A stretch of DNA of 64,000 nucleotides from Candidatus Proelusimicrobium excrementi (lineage in GTDB: Bacteria; Elusimicrobiota; Elusimicrobia; Elusimicrobiales; Elusimicrobiaceae): positions 124,001-188,000 of the forward strand of contig CAKUBV010000005.1 of assembly GCA_934643455.1 (NCBI GenBank), in the 5' to 3' direction. Below are positions 50,045-58,657 of this stretch, in pieces. The first letter of the stretch is position 1; the number at the start of each line of letters is the position of its first letter. The notes beneath the pieces were generated by a model, which was not told the origin of the DNA, did no database searches, and saw nothing but the letters and a program-made list of their open reading frames with translations. Both the position numbers and the translations under genes were made by a program.

Positions 50045-50054
50045 ACATCCCCCT

Positions 50055-51281
50055 TTAAGCTAAAAGTATACTTTCCTCGGCTTTTTTAATCGTCAATTCA
50101 ACCGCGTCGCCGGTTTTATAAGGTTTTTCCGTCCTGACCCAAAAATTGCTCATCGTACGCCCGTTATGAGGGCCTTCCATAAGCACCCTTTGAATTGTGC
50201 CTTCCTGCGCTTTATAAGCCGCCTTAGCGTTAAGCTTAACCTTATTTAACAAAATATCAAGCCGTTTTTCCACAATATTTACCGGCAGTTCTTTAAGAGA
50301 AAACGCCGGCGTGCCCATACGCGGAGAAAATTTAAAACAATAAGCCCCGCTGAAATTGCACTCTTCGACCAATGTTAAAGTTTCTTTAAAATCTTCTTCC
50401 GTTTCCGTAGGATAGCCCACTATAATATCAGTGCTGACCCAAATCCCGCCTTTTTTAAGAAGAGTTATTTTGGACAAAAACTCTTCCCTTGAGTATCCGC
50501 GTTTCATTTCTTTTAAAACTTTGCTGCTGCCGCTTTGAACCGGCAAATGCAAATGCTTGGCTATTTTCGGTTCCGTCGCCATAACTTCCGCGACTTCTTC
50601 CGTTATAAACAAAGGATGAGGGCTTAAATATCTTAAGCGGTCCAAACCGTTCAATTTAACGGCTTCTTTAAGCAGAGCCGCAAAGTTTTTGCCTTTGTAA
50701 TTATAAGCGTTGACGGTCTGCCCCAGGAGGACTATCTCCTTCGCGCCGGCGTCAAGCTTGGCCTGAATGTTTTTAAGGACTTCGTCAAAATCGAGAGAAG
50801 AAACCTCCCCCCGCACATAAGGCACTATGCAGTAAGAACATTTGCAGCTGCATCCGCGCATTATGTTTACCAAAGCTATAGGGGAAGATTCCTCCGGCGG
50901 TTCCGCCCCGGCCGGAGCCCCGCCGAACAGGCCGGAAGCTTCTATAATTTTGTCAAAAGCGTCTATGCTTTTGGCCCCGCAGACTATATCCACATGCGGG
51001 AACTTCTTTTTTACTTCTCCGCCCAAACGCTCCGCCGCGCATCCGGCAAAAATTATCACGCGGCCGGACTTGGCTTCCTTCCATTTGCGAAGACGCCCCA
51101 AAAGCGACAAAGCCTTATGCTCGGCGTGTTCCCTTATGGTGCACGTATTTATAAGCATAACGTCGGATTTTTGAGCGTCCTGACAGGATATACAACCCCT
51201 GGCCGACAGAGCCAGCATCATCTCTGCGGAATCGGCCGTATTCATCTGACAGCCAAAGGTTTGTATATATACTGTTTTCAA
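50055..51281 (-). CDS. miaB: tRNA-2-methylthio-N6-dimethylallyladenosine synthase
   Basis: 408 residues. Radical-SAM methylthiotransferase that adds the 2-methylthio group after MiaA. UPF0004 domain: IQTFGCQMNTADSAEM, INTCTIREHAEHKAL, FAGCAAERLG; radical SAM site RGCSCKCSYCIVPYVRGEVSS (CxxxCxxC); HLPVQSGSSKVLKEMKRGYSREEF; C-terminal TRAM domain. The start is unusual: no ATG is available. I prefer the TTG at 51281, with AGGA six bases upstream, over the TTG at 51287, which is too near the AGGA. 8 nt after the small gene at 51290. Confidence 0.95.
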   Translation of the reverse strand: MKTVYIQTFGCQMNTADSAEMMLALSARGCISCQDAQKSDVMLINTCTIREHAEHKALSLLGRLRKWKEAKSGRVIIFAGCAAERLGGEVKKKFPHVDIVCGAKSIDAFDKIIEASGLFGGAPAGAEPPEESSPIALVNIMRGCSCKCSYCIVPYVRGEVSSLDFDEVLKNIQAKLDAGAKEIVLLGQTVNAYNYKGKNFAALLKEAVKLNGLDRLRYLSPHPLFITEEVAEVMATEPKIAKHLHLPVQSGSSKVLKEMKRGYSREEFLSKITLLKKGGIWVSTDIIVGYPTETEEDFKETLTLVEECNFSGAYCFKFSPRMGTPAFSLKELPVNIVEKRLDILLNKVKLNAKAAYKAQEGTIQRVLMEGPHNGRTMSNFWVRTEKPYKTGDAVELTIKKAEESILLA

Positions 51282-51289
51282 GGTCAATC

Positions 51290-51715
51290 CTATAATGTAA
51301 CTTTGAATTTGCGTTTAGCGGTTTTTACGGGTTTTCCGTCAACTTCCGAGCAGGCTTCAAGCGTGAATGAGCCCGTCTGAAAGTTCCACCAATCAAACCA
51401 CCAGTAGCCGTTGGCCCTTCTGCAATCCTGCCAGGGACCGCCGTTTACGGACACGCGCATATAAGGCACGTCCCTCAAACTGCCGATTCTGAAGCAATAA
51501 TGCCCGCAGAACACGGTGTCGTTGTTCAAGGGATAATCTATGCAGATATCCTTACTGGTTTTGATTTTTTCCTCAGCCGTCTTCACGGCTTTGGCCGTTT
51601 TGGAAGCCGCGGCGGGGCAGCTTTTTTTCGTTATTTTAGCAGTTTTCTTTTTTAAAAGAGTTTTGCCTTTGCCTATGGTTTCTTTAATAATTTTCTTCGT
51701 TTTTGCCATTACCAT
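51290..51715 (-). CDS. Unknown protein with basic N-terminus and Trp-rich beta domain
   Basis: 141 residues, ATG 51715 (GGGGAG upstream; ATG 51709 also possible). The first 50 residues are nearly only Lys, Thr and Ala (KKIIKETIGKGKTLLKKKTAK), disordered and nucleic-acid-like, similar in style to the RsfS tail. Residues 55-141 form a beta-rich domain (VFCGHYCFRIGSLRDVPYMRVSVNGGPWQDCRRANGYWWFDWWNFQTGSFTLEA), Ig-like, perhaps carbohydrate-binding by its Trp row. No signal peptide. Placed between pgi and miaB. Not recognised. Confidence 0.75.
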   Translation of the reverse strand: MVMAKTKKIIKETIGKGKTLLKKKTAKITKKSCPAAASKTAKAVKTAEEKIKTSKDICIDYPLNNDTVFCGHYCFRIGSLRDVPYMRVSVNGGPWQDCRRANGYWWFDWWNFQTGSFTLEACSEVDGKPVKTAKRKFKVTL

Positions 51716-51740
51716 CTTACTCCCCTTACTTCATTAGCTC

Positions 51741-53390
51741 TTAGAACAATGAAGCTAATTTATTAAGCCCTTGCGCAAGCGGTTTTTTAACGTGTACTTT
51801 TATAACTCTTCTGCCTTTTTCGGCAAGAGCTTTAAAATCGCCCAAAGCCTGAGCGTTTACCAAATCGTTAAAACCGTAAGCCGCGCCGGGTATCTTTACG
51901 TCATTTTCCGCGTCTGCGGAGATAATCAAAAACACGCCGTTGTTGCCGTCGCCTTTATGAAGCTGGCCCGTGGAATGCAAATATCTGGGGCCGTAGCCGA
52001 ACAGAACCGCGTGTTTGGTCTGCGTAAAAAGTTTATCCCTCAAAGCGGTAAAAAGTTCGTCGTTTTCGGCAGAGTTGTGCATATAGGGCAATACCGCCAA
52101 ATAGTCATTGCCCTGAAGCGTTTGAGCTATATCGCGCCCCAAGGTGTCCAAGTTTACTTTGCCTTTAAGATTATCGGAAACGATGATATCAAGATAAGTC
52201 TGCGGATCGGTTTTGCCGGCGGACAAATCGTTTAAAAGATTCTTGGCGATAGTCTTTGCGGCCTGCACATTGGGCTGATCGAAAGGATCGATTTCCATAA
52301 TCGCGCCGCAGGCGGCCGTGGCGACTTCCCACAAAAGGAACATTGAACCGATTGCGTATTTGTCTTTCATTTTAACTTCAAAGAACGGGTGGGCCGAGGC
52401 TTTCAAAGCTTCGGTTTCCGCGCAAATTTCTTTATTGCAGGGGCAATCGCAGGAAACATAAGCAAAAATTCTGTCGTTTTTATAGGCGAAATCTTTATGC
52501 AGTTTCTCCCCGGCTACGGGCACTACGCCTTTATCTTCTTTGCCGGTGGATTCCGCGACAAGCTGTTCAACCCAAAGGCCGAATACGCTTATGCCGGATG
52601 GCATAACCAATGTAAGCTTGTCTTTGCCTTCCGCGAAAGCGCAGCCCATTAAAGAGCCGAGTTTCGCCGCGGCGGAAGCGGGATCTTTTTTAAATTCTTC
52701 GCCGGCTTCTTTGGCGGAAAGGAGGATTTTCTCCACGTCTATGCCGCAAAGCGCTGCGGGAACCATGCCGAAGAAGGACAAAGCGGAAAATCTGCCGCCG
52801 ATATCGGATTTGTTGATAAAAATCTTTCTGAATTTTTTTTCTTTCGCCAAGGTTTCAAGGCCGGTGCCGGGATCGGTAATAGCTATAAAGTTCTCCCCGG
52901 CGTTTTCTTTAACCTTGCCGACTTCGTCAAAGAAGTAAGCAAACTGTGAAGAAGGCTCCACCGTGCCGCCGGATTTGCTGGCGAAAATGAATAAAGATTT
53001 TGCGGGATCGATTTTGCCCCTTACGCAGGAAACCCAATCCGGGTTTGTGCTGTCCAAAACCAAAAGTTCCGGCCAGGCTTCGTTTTTGCCGAAAATGACT
53101 CTAAGCACTTCGGGCGCGAGGCTGCTGCCGCCCATCCCCATAAGAACAATGTGTTTAAATTCGTTTTTTACTTCGGACGCGAAAGCCTTTATTTCCGGCA
53201 GTCTTTCCAAAGTCCAATTATATACTTCCGTCCAGCCGAGAGAATTGTTGATGATTTTTGTGTGAGCTTCTTCGGTTTTCCATAAAGTAGCGTCATGTTT
53301 GTAAAGCCTGGCGGTAAAATCCGCTTTTTCAAGTTTGGCTAAACCTTTATTGATAATTTCTTCAGCTGATTTATTGTAACTGGCTTGCAT
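51741..53390 (-). CDS. pgi: Glucose-6-phosphate isomerase
   Basis: 549 residues, RBS GAGG before ATG 53390. SIS-fold isomerase of glycolysis and gluconeogenesis. VLMGMGGSSLAPEVL and SKSGGTVEPSSQFAYFF (sugar-phosphate loops), FSALSFFGMVPAAL and GVFLIISADAENDVKIP. The sequence style (FIFASKSGGTVEP, STGQLHKGD) is that of the PGI half of transaldolase-PGI fusion proteins rather than E. coli Pgi; no transaldolase part is attached. Followed upstream by rpiB and gmhA, all sugar-phosphate isomerases. Confidence 0.9.
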   Translation of the reverse strand: MQASYNKSAEEIINKGLAKLEKADFTARLYKHDATLWKTEEAHTKIINNSLGWTEVYNWTLERLPEIKAFASEVKNEFKHIVLMGMGGSSLAPEVLRVIFGKNEAWPELLVLDSTNPDWVSCVRGKIDPAKSLFIFASKSGGTVEPSSQFAYFFDEVGKVKENAGENFIAITDPGTGLETLAKEKKFRKIFINKSDIGGRFSALSFFGMVPAALCGIDVEKILLSAKEAGEEFKKDPASAAAKLGSLMGCAFAEGKDKLTLVMPSGISVFGLWVEQLVAESTGKEDKGVVPVAGEKLHKDFAYKNDRIFAYVSCDCPCNKEICAETEALKASAHPFFEVKMKDKYAIGSMFLLWEVATAACGAIMEIDPFDQPNVQAAKTIAKNLLNDLSAGKTDPQTYLDIIVSDNLKGKVNLDTLGRDIAQTLQGNDYLAVLPYMHNSAENDELFTALRDKLFTQTKHAVLFGYGPRYLHSTGQLHKGDGNNGVFLIISADAENDVKIPGAAYGFNDLVNAQALGDFKALAEKGRRVIKVHVKKPLAQGLNKLASLF

Positions 53391-53410
53391 ATAATACCTC
53401 TTTAAATAAT

Positions 53411-53875
53411 TTATTTAAAATTTTCTTTTTCAAATGCGGCGACTTTGGCCGTTCTTCTTTCGTGGCGTTCTTCCCCTTTGCAAAAAGAAGCCTGCGCAAA
53501 AGCTTTTACGAGTTCCGGCACAAGCTGCGGGGCTTTATCGCCGATTACGCGCGCGCCCAAGCAAAGGACGTTCATATCGTCGTGCTCAACGCCCTGCGCC
53601 GCGCTGTAAACGTCATGGGCGATGGCCGGCCTTACGCCTTTAAATTTGGACGCGGCTATGCAAACGCCTATACCGCTGCCGCAAATCAAAACGCCCCTCT
53701 GCGCGCGGCCGTTTTCTATATCCAAAGCCACTTTTTTGGCGTAATCGGGATAGTCCGCACTCTCGCGGGAAAAGACGCCTTCGTCAATAACTTCATGCCC
53801 CAAAGAGCGCAAAGCGTCCGTAACCAAATCTTTTACGGGATACCCCGCATGATCGCATCCTATGGCAAATATCAT
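53411..53875 (-). CDS. rpiB: Ribose-5-phosphate isomerase B
   Basis: 154 residues, the usual length. It interconverts ribose 5-phosphate and ribulose 5-phosphate. IGCDHAGYPVKDLV (Asp-His), GVFSRESADYPDYAKKVA, LICGSGIGVCIAASKFKGVRPAIAHDVYSA with catalytic Cys, DMNVLCLGARVIG. 2 nt after gmhA and 20 nt before pgi; the three likely share a message. Confidence 0.94.
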   Translation of the reverse strand: MIFAIGCDHAGYPVKDLVTDALRSLGHEVIDEGVFSRESADYPDYAKKVALDIENGRAQRGVLICGSGIGVCIAASKFKGVRPAIAHDVYSAAQGVEHDDMNVLCLGARVIGDKAPQLVPELVKAFAQASFCKGEERHERRTAKVAAFEKENFK

Positions 53876-53877
53876 AA

Positions 53878-54435
53878 TTAAATTTCCTTTTCAACAAGTT
53901 CGCACAAAGTATGCCCGATAAAAATGTGGCATTCCTGTATGCGCGGAGTATTGTTGCTTTTTACTATAATAGGCAAATCCACGGCGTTTTTAATGGTGCC
54001 GCCGTCTTTGCCCAAAAAAGCCGCGGTATAGCAGCCCTTAAGCTTGGCGACTTCCATTGCCTTATGTACGTTTACGCTGTTGCCGGAAGTTGAAATACCT
54101 ATAACCACGTCGCCTTTATTTGCAAATCCTTCCACCTGACGGGAAAAAGTTACGTCGTATCCGTAATCGTTGCCTATGGCGGTAATAGTGGAAGTATTGG
54201 TGTTCAAGGCCAAAGCAGGGTAAGAACGTCTTTCTTTTTTATAGCGGCCGACAAACTCCGCCGCGATATGCTGGGCGTCGCCCGCGCTGCCGCCGTTGCC
54301 CATTAAAATAACTTTGCCGCCGTTTCTGAAAGACTCCACTATCTTTACGGCCAGCTCGTTAATCTGCGGGCCGAGGTTATCTCCTACATATTTTAGCACT
54401 TCTATAAGTTCATTGCTTTCATTTTTGGTAAACAT
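53878..54435 (-). CDS. gmhA: Sedoheptulose-7-phosphate isomerase
   Basis: 185 residues. A SIS-domain enzyme that makes D-glycero-D-manno-heptose 7-phosphate, first step to the LPS inner-core heptose. MGNGGSAGDAQHIAAEFVGRYKKERRSYPALALNTNTSTITAIGNDYGYD and ISTSGNSVNVHKAMEVAKLKG are the family core. It supports a Gram-negative, LPS-bearing host. RBS GGAGG before ATG 54435; it follows the BatE-like gene by 3 nt. Confidence 0.92.
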   Translation of the reverse strand: MFTKNESNELIEVLKYVGDNLGPQINELAVKIVESFRNGGKVILMGNGGSAGDAQHIAAEFVGRYKKERRSYPALALNTNTSTITAIGNDYGYDVTFSRQVEGFANKGDVVIGISTSGNSVNVHKAMEVAKLKGCYTAAFLGKDGGTIKNAVDLPIIVKSNNTPRIQECHIFIGHTLCELVEKEI

Positions 54436-54438
54436 AAA

Positions 54439-55164
54439 TTAAATTTCCTCCAAGGATTTTTTAAGAACCCAGCCCGACGAATCAGTATCTTTTATGTTAA
54501 CGTGATCCCATTCGCCTTTGGAATCGGCGATTACAAGCAAATGCGCACGCGGCACGCTTAGCCCGACGGGGAAGTTTTCCCCCGGGCCGCTGCGAAGCTC
54601 CGCTCTGGGTACGGTAACCACCGCTAGCCTTTGCGAACCGGCGGGGTATCTCAGCGTAAGCCACAGGGCAAAAAACAAAAATAAAGCGCCGGCGGCAAGA
54701 CAAAGAAGTTTTACGCGTTTGCCGCGCCCAAAAAAGAAATACGCCAAAACGGAAAAAGCCAAAAGCCAGGCAAAAAGCGCGCTGAGGCCTTTAAGCTCAG
54801 CCAACGAGTAATAATTATAAAGATTAAAAACCGTATCGGGCATACCGTCGGGGACGAGTTTCTGCCCCGTAGCCTGCAAAGCGAAGGCCAAATTATGCCT
54901 TATGTCCGCGTCCCTCGGCAGAAGTTTAAATGCGCGCAGATAATAAACCAAAGCTTTGTCGCCGTCGCCTGATTTAAAATAGCTGTTGGCCAAATTGTAA
55001 AGGACATAAGGATTATCAGGTTCCGCCTCAGCTTTAAGCTGATATTCTTCGGCCGCGGCCAAATAGTCGCCGGAATTATATTTTTCCGAGGCGGTTTTTT
55101 CGGCTTCCTGGGCAAAAAGAGGGAAAGCCGCAAACAATATTACAGCCAAAAGAAGCGCGCGCAT
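54439..55164 (-). CDS. BatE-like TPR and SH3 protein
   Basis: 241 residues, signal peptide 1-19 (FPLFAQ). TPR helices follow (SEKYNSGDYLAAAEEYQLKAEAEPDNPYVLYNLANSYFKSGDGDKALVYYLRAF), two membrane helices at about 125-170, and a C-terminal SH3-like domain (AVVTVPRAELRSGPGENFPVG). This is the BatE architecture (TPR-TM-SH3). AGGAGGT ribosome site inside the end of batD, and start and stop share one base. Last of the Bat genes. Confidence 0.8.
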   Translation of the reverse strand: MRALLLAVILFAAFPLFAQEAEKTASEKYNSGDYLAAAEEYQLKAEAEPDNPYVLYNLANSYFKSGDGDKALVYYLRAFKLLPRDADIRHNLAFALQATGQKLVPDGMPDTVFNLYNYYSLAELKGLSALFAWLLAFSVLAYFFFGRGKRVKLLCLAAGALFLFFALWLTLRYPAGSQRLAVVTVPRAELRSGPGENFPVGLSVPRAHLLVIADSKGEWDHVNIKDTDSSGWVLKKSLEEI

Positions 55165-56960
55165 TATTTTACCTCCTTTTCAATATCCTGCACTACGGCC
55201 AAGGTTTTTTGGGCGGCTTCTTCCACCGCCACGGTGCTGTTAAGCGCGCTTGAAGGCGCGTATTTAAGCATTTCAAATTCCTGCCAGAGCGTTTCCAAAG
55301 AGTAGGCCGTCTGCGCGGAAAGCTTAAGTTTGCCGGCGCAATCGGATATGGACATTATCCCTATAGGGCGGCCGAGCTTTGTTTCTATATATTTGGTCAA
55401 TATCTGTGATACTTCCGCCACGCTTTTGGCTTTAAGCAAAGCCTTTTTCGCGCCGAGGAAAGCCTTTTTCTTGGAAAATACCGGGATAGGGCTTTTTAAA
55501 AGAACATACCCCACGCCGCCCAAGCCAAGCAGTACAAAAATAAGATAATGCCATGAACCCAAATCGCCGAAAGCCGTCAGGGATCCGCTGAACTTGGAAG
55601 GCTTCCCTTCCTTGATGTAACGTATATCCTGAACTATTTGTTCTACTACACCGCCGGAAGAAGTTCCCGAGGATGCGGAAGAGAACGATATCGGCGCGGC
55701 CGAAGAAGAATCGGACGGGCTGACTTCCAAATCTATAGCGTTTGACTTAACCGTCTTATAAGTTTTATCCTTAACGTCAAAATAAGTAAATTCCACGGGC
55801 GGAATCGTAAATGTTCCGGAAGCCCTTGGAACGATAACGGTTTTATAAACTTTACTCCCCCCTAAAACGCCGTTGACGGCTTTGCTGGTAAAAGAGGACG
55901 TGGTTTCATAAACTCTGAAGCTTTTGCCCAGTTCCGGCGCGGGCACTTCCCCTATGGCGCGCATATTGCCCTGGCCCTTTACCGTTACGGAAAGGGTAAC
56001 GGGCTCGCCGGCCTGAGGGGTTTGGTTGTCCACGGAAGATTTTATGGAATATCCGCCGCCGACCGCATTATAAAAACTTTTTGTGCGGCCCTCTTTGGGA
56101 AGCGGCAGTATGTTTACGTTTATGGCCTTGCTGGATACCTTTTTTACGTCGCTTTTTGAAGCTGAAAAGAATGAATAAAACGGATCAAAAATATCCCCGG
56201 CCGAGCGGTATTCCACGCTGGCGGGGCCTATAGTCGCTTTGCCGGGCAAAATGCCGAAAACAGCCAAATCGAACTGAGTATAAACGTATTGGCGCCCGTT
56301 GATTACTTCAAATTCCTGTTTGGAACCGAGCTCCTCAAAAACCAAGCCTTCCATTTTCGGCCTGTCGTACATCGGGCTGCCGGTGGTGCTTTGAGATTGG
56401 TAAAAACGCACTTTAAGGTTTATCTGCTCGTTTATATAAGCGGAAGTTTTATCGGCGGAAGCCGTCATAAAGAAAGCCGGGGTATCCTGCTCCGACTTAG
56501 GCGAGCTCGGTTTCAATTTAACCTCGGAAGAGCTTTTTGCGGAATTGTTTTGCTTTACCAAAGAAGCTTCCGCGTTGCCCGTTTGCGTGCGGGAAACTTC
56601 CACTTCAATAGGTTCCGTATAATAGTCCTTGCCGGAAACCGTTACGGTAAAAGCGTCTATGGAAGATTTGCCGGCAAAGCGCGGTATCAAAATATAATTA
56701 AATTGCTGGGTTGCGTTGATTTTGCCGTTTATCATGCTGATATTGCGGCTCTGCCCCGAAGAATAAATATTAAAATTCGGCAAAGAAGGCATTTGGGTAA
56801 CTTCCACGTCCGTAGAGGATGATTTTACCGTTATCGTAAGCTGGATTTCTTCCGAAAGATCTATATCGGTTTTGTCGGCGGATACGTCAATATCCACCTG
56901 ACAGAAGCCCAGCGCGGCGAAAAGGAAGAAAAAAACAAAAACGAAAAATCTTTTTAGCAT
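55164..56960 (-). CDS. BatD-like protein
   Basis: 598 residues, signal peptide 1-20 (GFCQ). Several beta-sandwich repeats (VDIDVSADKTDIDLSEEIQLTITVKSSSTDV, SVDNQTPQAGEPVTLSVTVKGQGNMRAIGEVPAP) as in BatD (oxygen-tolerance protein family), one membrane helix near 465 (WHYLIFVLLGLGGVGYVLL), then a cytoplasmic tail. In Bacteroides and Francisella Bat proteins affect oxygen or acid stress tolerance, mechanism unclear. Starts 1 nt after the batC stop region. Confidence 0.88.
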   Translation of the reverse strand: MLKRFFVFVFFFLFAALGFCQVDIDVSADKTDIDLSEEIQLTITVKSSSTDVEVTQMPSLPNFNIYSSGQSRNISMINGKINATQQFNYILIPRFAGKSSIDAFTVTVSGKDYYTEPIEVEVSRTQTGNAEASLVKQNNSAKSSSEVKLKPSSPKSEQDTPAFFMTASADKTSAYINEQINLKVRFYQSQSTTGSPMYDRPKMEGLVFEELGSKQEFEVINGRQYVYTQFDLAVFGILPGKATIGPASVEYRSAGDIFDPFYSFFSASKSDVKKVSSKAINVNILPLPKEGRTKSFYNAVGGGYSIKSSVDNQTPQAGEPVTLSVTVKGQGNMRAIGEVPAPELGKSFRVYETTSSFTSKAVNGVLGGSKVYKTVIVPRASGTFTIPPVEFTYFDVKDKTYKTVKSNAIDLEVSPSDSSSAAPISFSSASSGTSSGGVVEQIVQDIRYIKEGKPSKFSGSLTAFGDLGSWHYLIFVLLGLGGVGYVLLKSPIPVFSKKKAFLGAKKALLKAKSVAEVSQILTKYIETKLGRPIGIMSISDCAGKLKLSAQTAYSLETLWQEFEMLKYAPSSALNSTVAVEEAAQKTLAVVQDIEKEVK

Positions 56961-56961
56961 A

Positions 56962-57645
56962 TTACCAATCCTTCTCCACGGTGTTTGAACCCAAAGCGGA
57001 AAAATCCTTTTTCCTGTTGTCAGAATGTTCTTTGCTCATCTGCAAAATATTGTCGGCTTCATTGGGCGAAAGCTGTTTTTGTTCCGGGGATTCTTCGGGC
57101 CGGTTTTGCCGGGCCTCGTCCTCTCCGTTTGAGCCGGAATTCCCGCTTTGATTTTCCTTATCGGAATTATCCTGATTATCCTGCTGCTGATTGTTTTCGC
57201 CTTGGTTATTGTTCTTATCCTGTTTATTTTTGTTGTTTTGCTGCTGTTTTAAAACAAACTGAAGATTATGAAGGGCCTCTTTATCATCCCTTTTCATAAG
57301 CAAAGCGCGGCGCAAATTTTTAACGGCTTCTTCGGTGTTGCCCATATTGTAATAGGCGTTGGCCGCATTGTAATAAGAACTTTGTTTAAATTCGGAACCG
57401 TCTTCCACGGCTTTATAGGCCTGCAAAGCCGCGTCATAATCCTGAAGCCTGTAAAGAGCCGCGCCGGAATTATAAAAGCCTTTATCGGGCGAACCCCCTT
57501 CCGCGGCCTTGTTGTAAAACTCAAAAGCTTGGCCATATTTTTCTTTGTCATAAGCTTTGTTGCCTTTGCGCAAATCGGCGTCCGCACCCGCATAAAGCGG
57601 CGCGGCCGACAAAACAAAAAGCAAAAAAAACAAAACTGAACGCAT
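56962..57645 (-). CDS. BatC-like TPR protein
   Basis: 227 residues, signal peptide 1-19 (AAPLYAG). Three TPR units (GNKAYDKEKYGQAFEFYNKAAEGG, KGFYNSGAALYRLQDYDAALQAYKAV, SYYNAANAYYNMGNTEEAVKNLRRALL), then a 60-residue Gln/Asn-rich low-complexity tail (QNNKNKQDKNNNQGENNQQQ). BatC architecture. It lies between batB and batD. Confidence 0.85.
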   Translation of the reverse strand: MRSVLFFLLFVLSAAPLYAGADADLRKGNKAYDKEKYGQAFEFYNKAAEGGSPDKGFYNSGAALYRLQDYDAALQAYKAVEDGSEFKQSSYYNAANAYYNMGNTEEAVKNLRRALLMKRDDKEALHNLQFVLKQQQNNKNKQDKNNNQGENNQQQDNQDNSDKENQSGNSGSNGEDEARQNRPEESPEQKQLSPNEADNILQMSKEHSDNRKKDFSALGSNTVEKDW

Positions 57646-57651
57646 ATATCT

Positions 57652-58653
57652 TTATTTTACCTTTCTTAAAGCAATAAGTATAGAGCTCAGCACCAATACA
57701 AAACCTATAAAAAGCGGTATTTGGTACCTGTTTTTGTAAAGCACGTTTCCGTTGACCATAGAAGAACTTTTATCAAGCATAAGCATTTGGCGGTATATTT
57801 CTTCCGCGGTTTGCTGCGCGCCGGAAAACTTTATATAAACCCCGCCCGTGGCCGAGGCCAAACCGATAAGGCTCTTCTCGTCAAGTTTGGTCAGCACGGT
57901 CTTGCCGTCTTTATCTTTTTTATAAGTTTTTACGCCGTTTTCGCGCACGGGGATAAGTTCCCCCTCTTCGCTCCCTATGCCGACGGCTATTATTTTAATG
58001 TCATTTTCCCGCGCGGTTTTCAGTGCGGCCTGCAAATCTTTGGGGTTATGGTCCTCTCCGTCGGTAATAAGAACAACCGCTTTACTGCCGGGATAAGGCG
58101 CAAGCATTTTAGCCGCAAGATTAACCGCCGGAGCAAGTTCTGTACCCGGCACGGGCAGCATATTGACGTTTAAGCCCTGGGCCAAGCTCTTAAGCGCGCC
58201 GACGTCGCTTGTAACCGGGCATTGCATGAAAGCGCGGGAAGTAAAAGCCACTATTCCGGCGCGTTCCCGCGCGAAACTGTCTATAAGCATGGAAAGCATG
58301 GTCTTTGCGCCGGCCATACGGTTGGGCTTTACGTCCTCGGCCTGCATGGAAAGCGAAACGTCCACCGCGATAACGGCTTGGGAATAGGAAGCTTCGACGT
58401 CTATTTTCTGCCTGCCCCATTGGGGCCCGGCCAAAGCCGCGAAGAAGAAAAACAAACCCGTCAAAAAAAGGATATCTTTTATTTTGCGCCTGAATTTAAG
58501 CTCCTGCGGAACAAGCTTGGCGTAATTTTCCGCGCTGAAAAGAAGCTTCCTGGCTTTTTCCGCCCGCGCCGCGCCGAAATACCACAGCGCGCCGAGCAAA
58601 ACCGCCGCAAATATCATATATATAAATACTGAAGGTTGATTAAAAAGTTCCAT
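57652..58653 (-). CDS. BatB-like von Willebrand A protein
   Basis: 333 residues. Two N-terminal membrane helices, a VWA domain with MIDAS motif DVSLSMQ (DxSxS) at about 90 and TDGEDH near 195, and a C-terminal membrane helix (IPLFIGFVLVLSSILIAL). The C-terminal helix is usual for BatA/BatB. It sits 4 nt after batA; the two VWA proteins are presumably partners of the MoxR ATPase and DUF58 protein. Confidence 0.9.
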   Translation of the reverse strand: MELFNQPSVFIYMIFAAVLLGALWYFGAARAEKARKLLFSAENYAKLVPQELKFRRKIKDILFLTGLFFFFAALAGPQWGRQKIDVEASYSQAVIAVDVSLSMQAEDVKPNRMAGAKTMLSMLIDSFARERAGIVAFTSRAFMQCPVTSDVGALKSLAQGLNVNMLPVPGTELAPAVNLAAKMLAPYPGSKAVVLITDGEDHNPKDLQAALKTARENDIKIIAVGIGSEEGELIPVRENGVKTYKKDKDGKTVLTKLDEKSLIGLASATGGVYIKFSGAQQTAEEIYRQMLMLDKSSSMVNGNVLYKNRYQIPLFIGFVLVLSSILIALRKVK

Positions 58654-58657
58654 AATA

